DNA of 64,000 nt from CALAGJ01 sp964293305 (GTDB lineage: Bacteria; Bacteroidota; Bacteroidia; Chitinophagales; Chitinophagaceae): NCBI GenBank assembly GCA_964293305.1, contig CAXYYO010000012.1, forward strand, positions 1-64,000, given 5' to 3'. Each line of letters begins with the position of its first letter. Position 1 is the stretch's first letter. Positions 18,455 through 29,300 of this stretch are shown here, piece by piece. A program made the translations under genes and the position numbers. The notes under the pieces are model-generated. The model was not told the origin of the DNA and did not search any database. It saw only the letters and a list, made by a program, of their open reading frames with translations.

Positions 18455-18838
18455 ATGGAGGAAGGTAAAAGACAGAAACAAGTGGCAGCTGTTATAAAAA
18501 AAGAACTTAACGTCATATTTCATCAACTCAATTTATCGATGATGGATGGTGGCATGGTATCTATCAGCCAGGTAAAGTGTACGCCAGATTTATTGGAGGC
18601 CAGAATATATATTAGCCTTTTTCAAGTGGTGGATAGCCAGCAGACTTTAAAGAAAATTGAAGATAGAAGTGGTGAAATAAGGAAGCGCCTTGGCGATACA
18701 TTAAAAAATCAATTAAGACGAATACCTGTACTTCGGTTTTTTTTGGATGATACATTAGATAATGTATTTAAAATAGATGCCATTTTCAAACAAATTCATG
18801 ATGAAGATGCAAAATTTCATAAACCCGAAGCAGAGTAA
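18455..18838 (+). CDS. rbfA: 30S ribosome-binding factor A
   Basis: The 127-residue protein fits the small KH-fold RbfA family in length and pattern: RQKQVAAVIKKELNVIFHQ at the start, MVSISQVKCTPDLLEARIYISLF in the middle and LRRIPVLRFFLDDTLDN near the end. It aids late 16S rRNA processing and 30S maturation, including growth in the cold. The next gene, a LolE-like permease, follows 76 bp later on the same strand. Confidence 0.93.
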   Translation: MEEGKRQKQVAAVIKKELNVIFHQLNLSMMDGGMVSISQVKCTPDLLEARIYISLFQVVDSQQTLKKIEDRSGEIRKRLGDTLKNQLRRIPVLRFFLDDTLDNVFKIDAIFKQIHDEDAKFHKPEAE

Positions 18839-18914
18839 AGTAGCAACAATTTTTAGTTGAGCAACTGACTATTAAGTAGCAATCCATAAAAAATACAGCA
18901 AAAAAAATTAATCA

Positions 18915-20132
18915 TTGAATCTGCTATTTGCCTGGCGATATTTTAAGTCAAAAAAAAGTACTAATGCCATCAATATCATTGCGTGGATTAGCGTTTTGGC
19001 CATGCTGGTGGGCACTACTGCGCTAATTGTAGTACTGAGTGTTTTTAATGGTTTTGAAGGATTGGTAAAAGGACTTTATGGTGATTTTTATGCTGATATA
19101 AGAATTAGTGCTTCCACAGGAAAGTTTATTGATTTTCATCCATCACTGCAAAGTAGTATAAAAAATATATATGGAGTAGATCAGGTTAGCTATTGTGTAG
19201 AAGAGAAATCTGTTTTACTAAAGGGTGATTACCAAACTATTGTTTTTCTTAAGGGTGTGGACAGTAATTATATTTCTGTCAATAATATGGCCTTACATAC
19301 TGTGAGAGGCAGCTATCACCTTGGTGATGCAGAAAATCCAAAAATTTATACAGGAGCCGGTATTGCAAATGCTGTAGGAGCCAATCCTGATATGCCCTTT
19401 GAAGGATTGCTACTTTATTTGCCCAACAGAAATGCCACATCATTTACCAGTATGGATGCCATGCTTTCATATGAAGTTTTTCCTTCAGGCATATTTGCAG
19501 TGCAACAAGAATTTGATGATAAATATGCATTTACAAATCTTGATTTTATGCAGTATATGTTGGATCTGGATATAAATAGTTTTAGCAGTGCAGAAATCAA
19601 ACTCTTGCCCAATGCAGATGTAAATGCAGTAAAGACAGCATTACAAAAACTTATTGGTAGCAAATTTCATGTAGAAACCCGTTATGAACAAAATCAGAGT
19701 TTGTTTACCATAATGCAGGTTGAAAAATGGGTGATTTATGCCATACTTTCTTTGATTCTCGTGGTAGCCGCTTTTAATATGATAGGCGCACTTACTATGC
19801 TAGTATTAGAGAAGGAAAAAGATATAGCAGTATTGCAAGCAATGGGTGCCGGCAGAAGCCGGATACAAAAAATATTTTTAAATGAAGGGATGTTACTGGC
19901 AGGCTTAGGTAGTATAATTGGTATTGGCTTAGCATTTTTAATTTGCTGGATACAGCAAACATTCCATCTCATAAAATTGGGTGGAGGCAGTTTTATTATT
20001 GATTATTATCCTGTAGTAATGAAAGGTGCCGATTTTCTGCTTGTGGCTGCTACCGTATTTTTGGTTTCATTATTCGCATCTTGGATACCGGCACGAAAAG
20101 CCGCAAGCCAAGCGTTTTCATTAAAGAGTTAG
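18915..20132 (+). CDS. LolC/LolE-family FtsX-like permease
   Basis: The 405-residue membrane protein has one N-terminal helix (about 20-45), a long periplasmic domain, and three C-terminal helices from about 270 to 395 carrying the FtsX-like domain. The opening LLFAWRYFKSKKSTNAINII and LEKEKDIAVLQAMGAGRS are typical of LolC/LolE lipoprotein-releasing permeases. The ATPase partner (LolD) is not in the window. The start is TTG (18915-18917). Its stop codon region overlaps that of bshC by four bases on the opposite strand. Confidence 0.85.
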   Translation: MNLLFAWRYFKSKKSTNAINIIAWISVLAMLVGTTALIVVLSVFNGFEGLVKGLYGDFYADIRISASTGKFIDFHPSLQSSIKNIYGVDQVSYCVEEKSVLLKGDYQTIVFLKGVDSNYISVNNMALHTVRGSYHLGDAENPKIYTGAGIANAVGANPDMPFEGLLLYLPNRNATSFTSMDAMLSYEVFPSGIFAVQQEFDDKYAFTNLDFMQYMLDLDINSFSSAEIKLLPNADVNAVKTALQKLIGSKFHVETRYEQNQSLFTIMQVEKWVIYAILSLILVVAAFNMIGALTMLVLEKEKDIAVLQAMGAGRSRIQKIFLNEGMLLAGLGSIIGIGLAFLICWIQQTFHLIKLGGGSFIIDYYPVVMKGADFLLVAATVFLVSLFASWIPARKAASQAFSLKS

Positions 20133-21730
20133 CGTGCCACTGTGAGTATACAAAAAGCTGAATCTAAACCCATTGATGCTTTAATAATAGTATCAATGAG
20201 TGTGCTACCATATCTGGCATAAAATCCCCATATATTATCCACTCTTTCCTGAAGGTTATTGCTGGGAAATAAACCTTCTTTCAACTGCTTTACTTGTCTA
20301 AAAGCATCCTCATATTTCTTTTTTTCTGCACGGAGTAATTTCTTTTCTAATTGGGTTATTTTATTTTCTGCTTTGGTACGCAATGAAACAACGTGAGCAA
20401 TTAATGTTTTATCAGTAGATGCTGCTTTACTTTCTACCTCCATATAAAATGCTGATAGGTTGTGAAGGTCAATTGTTATTCTCTCCAAAGAGTTGGCATC
20501 CTCATACACCCATTGTTTTGCCAGCGCATCTGGCGTATAAAATATTTGCTCATCAGATAAAGACAATTTACTTTTAATAGCCTGCTGTTTTTCATTCATC
20601 AGCATAAATGAATTGCGCAGCAATAACATCGGATAAGGTACACCCGCTTTTTCAAAAACTTTTTTTAACTCCAGCCAATAAGCAATTTCACCCCCACCAC
20701 CTATGAATATAATATTGGGTAATATAGTTTCCTGCAGCACTCCTCTTAGTATAACATTGGGACTAAAACGCTCAGGATGTTTAGATAATTCATCCGTCAT
20801 TTCAGCTTCGCTAAATGTTATATCGGTATTGATAACTTGATACACATTTTCAATCTTTTCTATTCTGTCTCTTCTGTTATCTTTCAAATAAAAGAGATTG
20901 ATTGCTCTGCCTGATGCCTGTACTTTAAAATGCTCTTGAAGTTCGCCAATGGTATCTTTTACAGCTTTGCTTGAAAAACCATCTTGTAATTCCTTTTTTA
21001 TAATAGATGCAAATTCTTTTTTTACTAAAGGGGAATCCGGTATAAATACAATCAAGCCGTAGGAGCCAAAAAGTTGGTGCGCCATTCGAATGGTAGCATC
21101 CTGTATTGTGCTACCGGCGGCATAAGCATTATTGATCAAATCCATTACTTCATTACCATAAGTTAAAACGTTGAGTTGACCACCCAGCTCTTGCAATAAT
21201 GCTGTGGCTTGTTTATCAATCGTCATTCTTCCAAAAGCACCGGTTTGATTGGATTTCCACTCATATTTCTTTTCATCGATTGTAAAGTGATTTAGTTCAT
21301 CAAAGTCTGCATCTTCACTGCCCATATAGTACACCGGTACAAAATTATATTGAGGCATTGCAGCTTTTAGCTGATGACATAAAGCGATGGTATGTGCTAT
21401 TTTGTAGATAAAATATAAAGGACCGGTGAGTAGGTTCGGTTGATGTGCTGTGGTAATGGTAAAAGTATTTTCAAATTGCAGTTTTTGAATATTTGTTTCT
21501 ACTGCCTCGCATACTGATAGGCCTGAATAAGTTTGCACTAAATGCTCTCTCAACATTGCCCTGTTTGTAGGAAAATTTTCTCTGGCTGCTATGCTATTGG
21601 CTACACCACTCAAATCTGTTTGATGGATAAAAAAAGGCTTTAATATTTCAGCTTGTTTTTTATAAGCATTTGCAATAGTGGAGAAAGCATTTGTTTGTTC
21701 AAAACTGATATAACTTGTATTAGCACGCAT
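20129..21730 (-). CDS. bshC: Bacillithiol biosynthesis cysteine-adding enzyme
   Basis: The 533-residue protein matches BshC in length and layout. TTAHQPNLLTGPLYFIYKI near residue 93 is the family nucleotide-binding signature, followed by VPVYYMGSEDADFDELNHF. GAFGRM and a long coiled-coil region (about 440-500, LRTKAENKITQLEKKLLRAE) complete it. BshC adds cysteine to GlcN-malate, the last step of bacillithiol synthesis, so the organism probably uses bacillithiol as its thiol buffer. bshA and bshB are not in this window. The gene converges with the LolE-like gene. Confidence 0.92.
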   Translation of the reverse strand: MRANTSYISFEQTNAFSTIANAYKKQAEILKPFFIHQTDLSGVANSIAARENFPTNRAMLREHLVQTYSGLSVCEAVETNIQKLQFENTFTITTAHQPNLLTGPLYFIYKIAHTIALCHQLKAAMPQYNFVPVYYMGSEDADFDELNHFTIDEKKYEWKSNQTGAFGRMTIDKQATALLQELGGQLNVLTYGNEVMDLINNAYAAGSTIQDATIRMAHQLFGSYGLIVFIPDSPLVKKEFASIIKKELQDGFSSKAVKDTIGELQEHFKVQASGRAINLFYLKDNRRDRIEKIENVYQVINTDITFSEAEMTDELSKHPERFSPNVILRGVLQETILPNIIFIGGGGEIAYWLELKKVFEKAGVPYPMLLLRNSFMLMNEKQQAIKSKLSLSDEQIFYTPDALAKQWVYEDANSLERITIDLHNLSAFYMEVESKAASTDKTLIAHVVSLRTKAENKITQLEKKLLRAEKKKYEDAFRQVKQLKEGLFPSNNLQERVDNIWGFYARYGSTLIDTIIKASMGLDSAFCILTVAR

Positions 21731-21852
21731 ATAATGGCAAATATATGCTTGTATATATTGCTTTAAATGAATACTAACTTTTGGGATAAAGTTGGGATAA
21801 AATTTTACCCAGATAATGCAGTTGATTTAATAATGCAATTCAAAAATCTGAA

Positions 21853-22050
21853 TTAATATTCTTCTTTATTGGAATTGTTTTCAAGAATTCTACTGCGTCT
21901 GGGTTCAGGTACATTCTCATATTCAAATGGACAATGTAAACAACCATTGCCACAACAGTACCCTTTCATTTCATGATAAGCTTTAGTGAGTACCATCAAG
22001 CCCTTTTCATTGTAGTAAAAATGAAGGTTTTCAATTAAATCTATGGTCAT
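21853..22050 (-). CDS. DUF5522 family cysteine-rich small protein
   Basis: This 65-residue protein carries GYCCGNGCLHCPFEY, a compact four-cysteine cluster with a CxxC pair, the hallmark of DUF5522, and ends in a charged tail. It probably binds a metal or Fe-S cluster; function unknown. Its start overlaps the end of trmB by 20 bases, so translational coupling is likely. Confidence 0.8.
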   Translation of the reverse strand: MTIDLIENLHFYYNEKGLMVLTKAYHEMKGYCCGNGCLHCPFEYENVPEPRRSRILENNSNKEEY

Positions 22051-22729
22051 GGACTAACTCTTTAATTTGTACATCAAGATTTGGTAATATATTCTCAGGG
22101 AGAGTAAATGATAGATAGTAAATTTGATTACTTCCTGAAATATTTAAACCTTCGTAATGCGTTTTTATACAAAGTTCGGGTATGCTTGGCACAGGTGTGT
22201 AGGCATTTTCCAAATCACACAACAATTTTAATTGAAATAAGTTGATTATATCTTTTGTAAAAGTGTACAGCACTGGGCTATCCGTTTTAAGATGTATGGT
22301 GCCTTCGGGTTTTAATATTTTTTGATATGTACGCAAATATCTGGGATGAGTAAGTCTTTTTTTAAATTTTTGCAACTGAGGATCGGGGAAAGTAATCCAT
22401 ATTCCATCCACTTCTTCTTTAGCAAAATAGCAATCTATTTTTTCTATTTCCGTTCTTAAAAAAGCCGCATTTTGTAGGCCATTATCCAACGCATTTTTTG
22501 CCCCACGCCATATTCTATTCCCTTTGATGTCAATACCCAAAAAATTTTGATGCGGATATAATGCAGCCAATCCATTGGTGTATTCACCTTTGCCGCAGGC
22601 CAATTCTAAGGTTAATGGATTTTTATTTCCAAAAAAATCTGCCCATTTTCCTGGCATTTCCTCCGGAAATTCAAGTACATTTTTAAATGTTTTTATTGCG
22701 GCAAACCGCTCTAATTTTTTCTGACCCAT
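22031..22729 (-). CDS. trmB: tRNA (guanine-N7-)-methyltransferase
   Basis: The 232-residue enzyme has the SAM-binding motif LELACGKGEYTNGLA near residue 40, FLGIDIKGNRIWRGAKNAL, and the family active-site stretch WITFPDPQLQKFKKRL. TrmB methylates G46 in the variable loop of tRNAs. It is followed by, and overlaps, the DUF5522 gene. A hairpin terminator just upstream isolates it from the DUF3078 gene, so it likely has its own promoter. Confidence 0.92.
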   Translation of the reverse strand: MGQKKLERFAAIKTFKNVLEFPEEMPGKWADFFGNKNPLTLELACGKGEYTNGLAALYPHQNFLGIDIKGNRIWRGAKNALDNGLQNAAFLRTEIEKIDCYFAKEEVDGIWITFPDPQLQKFKKRLTHPRYLRTYQKILKPEGTIHLKTDSPVLYTFTKDIINLFQLKLLCDLENAYTPVPSIPELCIKTHYEGLNISGSNQIYYLSFTLPENILPNLDVQIKELVHDHRFN

Positions 22730-22740
22730 TACTCAAAATA

Positions 22741-22774
22741 ATTCAGGCGTTTCCTATCATAGAAACGCCTGAAT
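22741..22774 (-). terminator. Hairpin terminator after the DUF3078 gene
   Basis: A perfect 13-bp G+C-containing stem (attcaggcgtttc / gaaacgcctgaat) with an 8-nt loop lies 15 bp past the stop codon. The T tract on the minus strand is weak (AATTATTTT), so termination may be partial. Confidence 0.7.
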
Positions 22775-22789
22775 GTTTTAATATATCTA

Positions 22790-23725
22790 TTAATATTTTA
22801 CCAAAAAGCCAACTCCAAACAATGATTTAAACTGTGTGCCAGGTGAGGTAAGCTTATCGCCAAATAATCTAACATCATCATCATAAATTATATCTAAACT
22901 CCATGTAGCAGATAATACTTTAGAAATTTTAAAGGCAACCAAGTTTGTCATGTAGATGTCCATGTTCTGTGGATTGTTTTTATAGTTTGAAAACAAATCT
23001 AACCTTCCTTTATAAGAAATGGGCTTTGCGGCATCAGTAAAATAATTTACCGTTGTAAAAGCACCCAATTCATTTGCGGAACTTTTTCCCGGAGCTACTC
23101 CATATAAACCTTGGCTATTTAGTTCACTATTTGATACAATAACCCAGCGGCTTGTAAAAGGGGAAACAAAAATAGAAAGATTACTCACAGGCTTATAATC
23201 TAAACCCGGACTTACAATAATATATGCTGGGGCAAATGCTGTGGAAGATAAAACTTTGGTACTGTCTGTAGGATAAGTGAAGCCTTCAAAAAACTGGCTC
23301 CTAAAGTTGAATAATCCACTTAAATTGAGTTTTGAATTTAAAGCATATCCATATTTTGATAGTAAGTCAATGCGGTCATCATTTTTCCTTCCACCAAGGC
23401 TGGTAGTTTTTACATACCCGAGGTTGACATCTAAGTTATTATCCCAAGAATGTTTATCTTTTTTGTAATATGCGTGTAAATTGGAATAGAGATTAAGGGA
23501 CAGAGAGAATTTATCACCACCTGCAGCCCAATTACTCAGCGTGCCCTGTGAAATATTTACACTTAATAAACCTCCTGTATTCCAGTTTTTTGAGGTTGTA
23601 TCAGCGGGGTCTTTGGTTATATTTCTAGCAGATTCAGTTTGCAAATTTTTTACCGTGGCATCCTGTGCTACAAGCATATTCATCGCTAAAAATAACGATA
23701 AGGATAAAATTGATATTTTTTTCAT
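22790..23725 (-). CDS. DUF3078 domain-containing outer membrane protein
   Basis: The 311-residue protein has the signal peptide MKKISILSLSLFLAMNMLVAQ. The body is typical DUF3078: WNTGGLLSVNISQGTLSNWAAGG, DKHSWDNNLDVNLGYVKT, DRIDLLSKYGYAL and the final strand FGVGFLVKY. Alternating hydrophobic strands and an aromatic C-terminal residue suggest an outer-membrane beta-barrel. Function is unknown. ATG at 23725 is chosen because the alternative ten codons upstream adds charged residues before the signal peptide. Confidence 0.85.
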   Translation of the reverse strand: MKKISILSLSLFLAMNMLVAQDATVKNLQTESARNITKDPADTTSKNWNTGGLLSVNISQGTLSNWAAGGDKFSLSLNLYSNLHAYYKKDKHSWDNNLDVNLGYVKTTSLGGRKNDDRIDLLSKYGYALNSKLNLSGLFNFRSQFFEGFTYPTDSTKVLSSTAFAPAYIIVSPGLDYKPVSNLSIFVSPFTSRWVIVSNSELNSQGLYGVAPGKSSANELGAFTTVNYFTDAAKPISYKGRLDLFSNYKNNPQNMDIYMTNLVAFKISKVLSATWSLDIIYDDDVRLFGDKLTSPGTQFKSLFGVGFLVKY

Positions 23726-23838
23726 ATTCAATACTTTTTTTAAAAATGGGCGCAAAGATGTAGAAAAAAATAATAAAATCTAGGAATAAACCCTGCTAAA
23801 TGTTCAAAAGGAAAGAGTACAAATAACTTAGTTGAACA

Positions 23839-25035
23839 TTATAAAGACTTTTGTGCAATGACAGAAGCACTTCTACTTGGAAAATATTTATCCCTCATTT
23901 TTAGAGTGAATTGCTCTATGACTTCGGAAATAATGACACCAGCCGCAATACTTGTCACATAGTATGTAATTAGACTGATCCAAGAATCTGCAGGCATATA
24001 TTCTTTGATGATAAATACAATAACGAGCTTATGAAAAAGATAAATAGAGTAAGAGTAGAATCCGATTCGTGCAATGCCATTAACAAGAACTGCTGAAAAC
24101 TTTTTATTGATTCGTTTTTCAATATCAGGGGTTAATATGAAGTACAATAGAATGGTTCCAAAACTGATATATAATAAACTATATCCAGCCACAGACATAA
24201 TGTTTGTATACCATGGCATATTACTCATATTTTCTGGGTCTGGTGCCGGCACAAAAGTGTAGAGTAAGAAAGTAAAGATGGTGATACCAGTGAGCAGCTT
24301 TACATTTCTATCGTAAAATGATTTCAATGCAGCCTTGTTGAAATGATAATTATAGGCAATCATAACACCACACACCAATGAATCCATACGATATTGCGTT
24401 TGAATATGTCTTACCCAATAATTGAATATTACAGAACGATGATGCAATAATTCCACCATAACATTTACTGCCCTCAATGAAACGCAAACCAGCATGATGG
24501 CAAACAAGGCTTTATTCATACGAGGTACATCAGCTATCATTTTCTTCTTTGAAAAAATGTACAGGATAAAGCATAAGAAAAAATAAAAATGTTCTTCTAC
24601 GCAAAGTGACCAGGTATGCCCCCACATACCACCGATATAATTTCTTACAAAAAATAGTTCGCCAATCTTTTGAGTAATTTTAAAATCCTTTCCAATATTG
24701 GCGTACATAAAGATAGAAGCTACTATCATGATATAAAATAGCGGATAAATTTTAAAACCTCTTCTTATCAAAAAGTTCCCAGCTTTTATATCTTGGTATT
24801 TTTGATATTCTTTAAATAATAATCCGGAAACAAGAAAACCACTGAGAACAAAAAATAAGTCAACACCAAACCAACCATTTTTGGTGAGCATATTAAACGG
24901 GTCAATCACTGCGAGGTTTGTATCCTGAAGAAATCCCAAAAGAGGCAATTCAAAAAAATCACGCTGGTGAAAAAAAAGAACTAATAAGATTGCAATACCT
25001 CTTAAGAAGTCAATTTCTCTATTTCTGCTCTTCAT
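23839..25035 (-). CDS. Acyltransferase 3 family membrane protein (OafA/YrhL-like)
   Basis: The 398-residue polytopic protein starts with IDFLRGIAILLVLFFHQRDF, the AT3 motif carrying the conserved His. GVDLFFVLSGFLVSGLLFKEYQ and GGMWGHTWSLCVEEHFYFFL follow. Around ten membrane helices are visible. Such enzymes transfer acetyl or other acyl groups to surface sugars or lipids; the acceptor is unknown. A glycosyltransferase gene is divergent to it across about 220 bp, a loose hint of envelope glycan work. Confidence 0.88.
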   Translation of the reverse strand: MKSRNREIDFLRGIAILLVLFFHQRDFFELPLLGFLQDTNLAVIDPFNMLTKNGWFGVDLFFVLSGFLVSGLLFKEYQKYQDIKAGNFLIRRGFKIYPLFYIMIVASIFMYANIGKDFKITQKIGELFFVRNYIGGMWGHTWSLCVEEHFYFFLCFILYIFSKKKMIADVPRMNKALFAIMLVCVSLRAVNVMVELLHHRSVIFNYWVRHIQTQYRMDSLVCGVMIAYNYHFNKAALKSFYDRNVKLLTGITIFTFLLYTFVPAPDPENMSNMPWYTNIMSVAGYSLLYISFGTILLYFILTPDIEKRINKKFSAVLVNGIARIGFYSYSIYLFHKLVIVFIIKEYMPADSWISLITYYVTSIAAGVIISEVIEQFTLKMRDKYFPSRSASVIAQKSL

Positions 25036-25104
25036 GAAACAATTTTCTATTATGTAGTGAATAGTGTTTTGGAATACTTGTAAGTATTAATTCCTATTGA
25101 TGGG

Positions 25105-25112
25105 CAAATATA
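25105..25112 (-). promoter_or_regulatory. Putative -7 element for the acyltransferase gene
   Basis: On the minus strand TATATTTG matches TAnnTTTG exactly, about 70 bp upstream of the start codon. A clear -33 TTG at the expected distance is not visible, so confidence is moderate. Confidence 0.4.
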
Positions 25113-25254
25113 GGTATAGTATGATTTCTGCCAGAACATCATACCATTTTATAATATTTTTATTTGAAACCAAAGGTTAAATTTCATAATAAATATAATT
25201 TTAATTATAAACAGTTTAATCTTTGTACTTTCGAATTTCACCATAAACATTTTT

Positions 25255-26058
25255 TTGGAAAAATTAGTTATCATACCAACGTATAATGAGATTGAGAATA
25301 TCGAATTAATCATCCGGGCAATTTTTGATCTTCAAAAGGATTACCATATACTGATTATTGATGATGGGTCGCCGGATGGCACTGCAAAAGCAGTAAAAAA
25401 TTTAATAGAGCTTTATCAAGGGCAACTCTTCTTGGAAGAGCGATTAAGTAAGCAGGGTTTGGGCACCGCTTACATTCATGGATTTACTTGGGCTCTTAAC
25501 AGAGGATATCAATATATATTTGAAATGGATGCTGATTTTTCGCATAGCCCCAATGATTTAGAAAGACTTTATAAAGCTTGTAAACATAATAGTGGTGATT
25601 TGGCAATTGGAAGCAGGTATGTGCCAGGTGGTAAAATTGAGAATTGGCCAATGGACAGACATTTATATTCCAAGGGAGGGGCTTTATACACAAAACTAAT
25701 AACTTGGATGCCCATTAATGATCCTACAGCAGGATTTGTATGTTATAATAAATCAGTTTTAGAAGCTATCAATTTGGAGGCCGTTCGTTTTAAAGGGTAT
25801 GCATTTCAAATTGAAATGAAATTTGTAGCTTGGAAGTTAGGTTTCAATCTAGTGGAAGTGCCTATTACATTTATTGACAGGAAAAACGGCACTAGCAAAA
25901 TGAGTAAAAATATTTTGAAAGAAGGCGTATTGGGTGTACTAAAAATTCAATGGAAAAGTATATTCACATCTTATAAAAAAGGAATGGATAATCGCTTGCA
26001 TTCTACCCTGCACAATACAAACGAGACAGATAAAAAGAAATCAACTACAAATATTTAA
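25255..26058 (+). CDS. Polyprenol monophosphomannose synthase-like glycosyltransferase (GT2)
   Basis: The 267-residue protein has a GT-A fold with KLVIIPTYNEIENI at the N-terminus, LIIDDGSPDGTA, EMDADFSHSP (DxD motif) and AIGSRYVPGG. This set is diagnostic for DPM1-like polyprenol-phosphate mannosyl- or glucosyltransferases. It lacks a C-terminal membrane segment, like DPM1-type enzymes. It would charge a lipid carrier with a sugar for envelope glycosylation. The start is TTG (25255-25257). The next gene follows by 21 bp in the same direction. Confidence 0.88.
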   Translation: MEKLVIIPTYNEIENIELIIRAIFDLQKDYHILIIDDGSPDGTAKAVKNLIELYQGQLFLEERLSKQGLGTAYIHGFTWALNRGYQYIFEMDADFSHSPNDLERLYKACKHNSGDLAIGSRYVPGGKIENWPMDRHLYSKGGALYTKLITWMPINDPTAGFVCYNKSVLEAINLEAVRFKGYAFQIEMKFVAWKLGFNLVEVPITFIDRKNGTSKMSKNILKEGVLGVLKIQWKSIFTSYKKGMDNRLHSTLHNTNETDKKKSTTNI

Positions 26059-26079
26059 TACTGATACTGTACTGGTCCT

Positions 26080-26367
26080 ATGAAATACCAAGTAATCATA
26101 AAATTTGAGATTGATGAGGAGTTTATGAATTTAGTTCCAGCCCATCGCACATATATCAACTTTCTAATCAATAAAGCAATAGTGGACAGCTATATTGTTT
26201 GTATTGAAATAACGCAAGCATACCTTACAATAAACGCCGAAAATAAAAAAGCGGTTAATGAAATTTTAAAAAAATCTCCACTCTTTAAATTCTGGACTTT
26301 TGAAATACATGAAGTATTTGTATATGACGGACAAATGTACCGCATGCCTACTTTACAACTCAACTGA
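26080..26367 (+). CDS. Small conserved protein, muconolactone isomerase/YciI-like fold
   Basis: The 95-residue protein alternates beta and alpha segments (YQVIIKFEID, PAHRTYINFLINKAIV, YLTINAENKKAVNEILKKSP, WTFEIHEVFVYDGQMYRMP). This pattern suggests a dimeric alpha-beta-barrel (ferredoxin-like) as in muconolactone isomerase or YciI proteins. No catalytic residue can be assigned. It follows the DPM1-like gene by 21 bp and converges on dnaE. Confidence 0.7.
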   Translation: MKYQVIIKFEIDEEFMNLVPAHRTYINFLINKAIVDSYIVCIEITQAYLTINAENKKAVNEILKKSPLFKFWTFEIHEVFVYDGQMYRMPTLQLN

Positions 26368-26391
26368 TCCGGCTTCTTAAGTTGTGACATA

Positions 26392-29300
26392 TTAAGTCAT
26401 GACCACTTTTACGGTTACATCAGGATTATCTAATAAATAATTAGCCATTTCCTCATTCATGAAAAAGCCTTTCTCTTTGTTTGCTAATGTTATTTTCAAT
26501 TGATGCAGAGGGTCATTCAAGTGTATGCGCAGTGCAGTTTTTCCTGGATTCGATTTTATATTTTTATCTGTAAAATTTACAAAATCCAAAGTAAGACTTG
26601 CAGGCTCCATACTCAATTCTACCTGCTTTGTCATGTTCCCCTTTAATGATTCCAATAAGAGAATATTGGTTACTTTAAATTCATATTGATCTGTACTGTT
26701 ATACCTTAATCTGAAGAAGCCAGTTGCCGTAATAATTTTTCCTACTTCATTATAATTTTGATATTTTACATAATCATCAGCCCATAAAGCTAATTCTGTT
26801 TTACCACTGTAGTCTTCAATGGTTATAATACCAAATTTTCTACCCGTTTTGGTATTGCGATGGGCAGCATCCGTAACAAGGCCTGCCAATCTTATTGTTT
26901 TTCCGGCTTGCTGATGTATGTCTGTTGCGGTATCTTTAACCTCAATAAATTGCCCAATGGGAGTAATGCCATAATGCTTCATTTCAAATTTAAAGTGATC
27001 AAGCGGGTGGCCACTCATATAGATGCCACAAACATCTTTTTCATAATGCAATAATTCCGTTAAACTCCACTGTGGGCATTGTGCTATCTGTGGTTTACTA
27101 ATGGCCGGCATATTGGATTCACCAAATAATGAATTGATACTTTGTGTTTTACTATTTGCCACCTGCTGCGCAAATGTGATGAGTCTTTCTATGCCACTCC
27201 TGTTTTCACTACTCACATAAAAATACTGTGCACGATGCAATTCTTGAAAGCAATCAAACGCTCCGCCATAAGCAAGACTTTCTAAAGTTTTTTTATTGAC
27301 GCTTCTTTGATTTACTCTTTTAATAAAATCAAATATGTCATTATAAATTCCATCTTTTTTTCTTTCCAGAATGATATTATCTATAGCTGCATCACCTACG
27401 CCTTTAAGCCCGCCCAGACCAAAACGAATTTCTCCTTTTTCATTTACAGCAAATCCTTTTTGAGATTCGTTAATATCCGGCCCCAGCACTTTTATGCCCA
27501 TCCTTTTACACTCTTCCATAAAGAAAGTTGTTTTTTCAATGGACCCACTATGGTTGAGCACTGCGGCCATATATTCTGATGGGTAATGTGCTTTAAGATA
27601 AGCAGTTTGATAAGCTACAAATGCATAACAGGTAGAATGACTTTTATTAAAAGCATATTGTGCAAAGGACTCCCAATCTGTCCATATTTTTTCCAATACC
27701 GGTAGCGGATGGTTTAATGCTGTAGCACCTTTGATAAAACTATCCTTCATTTTATCTAGGGTTTTACGGTCTTTTTTCCCCATTGCTTTTCGCAATGTAT
27801 CTGCCTCACCTTTCTTAAAGCCTGCCAATTTTTGGCTGAGTAGCATTACTTGCTCTTGATAAACCGTAATGCCATAAGTTTCTTCTAAAAATTCCTGCAT
27901 TTCTGGCAGGTCATATTTTATTTCTTCCCTACCATGTTTGCGTGCTATAAAGTTTGGAATATAAGCCAAAGGCCCTGGTCTATACAAGGCATTCATGGCA
28001 ATTAAATCTTCAAACTGATCCGGTTTTAATTCCCGTAAATATTTTTGCATGCCCACACTTTCAAATTGGAATGTACCATTTGTTTCCCCTTTTTGATAGA
28101 GTTGATAAGTGGAATGGTCATCTAAAGGAAGTGCATCAGGCTCTATGGTTATGTTATGTTTTTCCTTGATAATCTCTAAGGCAGTTTTTAAAATGGATAA
28201 TGTTTTTAAACCCAAAAAGTCCATTTTTATTACACCACTTTCTTCAATCACACTGCCTTCTATTTGAGTAACCCACAAATCGGAATCTTTTGCAACAGAT
28301 ACCGGTATTAACTCCATCAAGTCCTTAGGGGCAATGATGATACCCGCTGCATGCACACCTGTGTTTCTTACACTACCTTCCAATTTCTCTGCTTCATTCA
28401 ATACTGCTGCACGCAGATCATCGCCTGCTTTTATTTTGCGCAGCAAATCTGCATTCATAATATCATTGGCATCATAGCCTTTTGATTCCATACTTTTTTC
28501 TCCATCCTTAATAAATAATGGAGCATAAAAAACAGTCTTCAATTCAGTGCCGGGTTTTTCAGGAACTAGCTTCGCCAGTGCATTACTTTCACTCAATGGT
28601 AAATCCATTACCCTGGCCACATCTTTTATGCTACTACGTGCAGCCATAGTGCCATAAGTTACAATTTGGGCCACCTGATTTTTGCCATATTTATCTACAA
28701 CATAATCTATTACTTTTTGCCTACCATCGTCATCAAAATCAGTATCTATATCCGGCATACTTTTTCTGTCCGGATTTAAAAAACGCTCAAACAGTAAATT
28801 GTATTTCATAGGATCGATATTGGTAATGCCAATGCAATATGCCACCACACTACCCGCAGCCGATCCACGACCTGGCCCAATAAACACGCCTTTCTCTCTT
28901 CCTGCTTTTATAAAATCACTTACAATTAAAAAATAGCCAGCAAAGCCCATCGTTTTAATGGTAAACAACTCAAAATCTATGCGCTCTGTAGTTTCAGTAT
29001 TTAGTTCTCCATATCTAGATCTGGCACCCTCATAAGTTATATGTTTTAGATACTCCCATTGGTTGAGGTTATTGTCTTCATGCTGCTGAAATGCAGTTGG
29101 AATGGGGAAAGCAGGCAAAAGAATATCTTTTTTAAGGTTGAGATATTCCACCCGGTCCACTATCCTATTTGTGTTGTCAATAGCTTCTGGGAGGTCACTA
29201 AAAAGCTGCGACATCTCTTCCGGGCTTTTGAAATAAAAATTATTATTCGGAAATTTAAAACGCCTGTTTTTTACTTGCACATCATCATTTACAAAATCAT

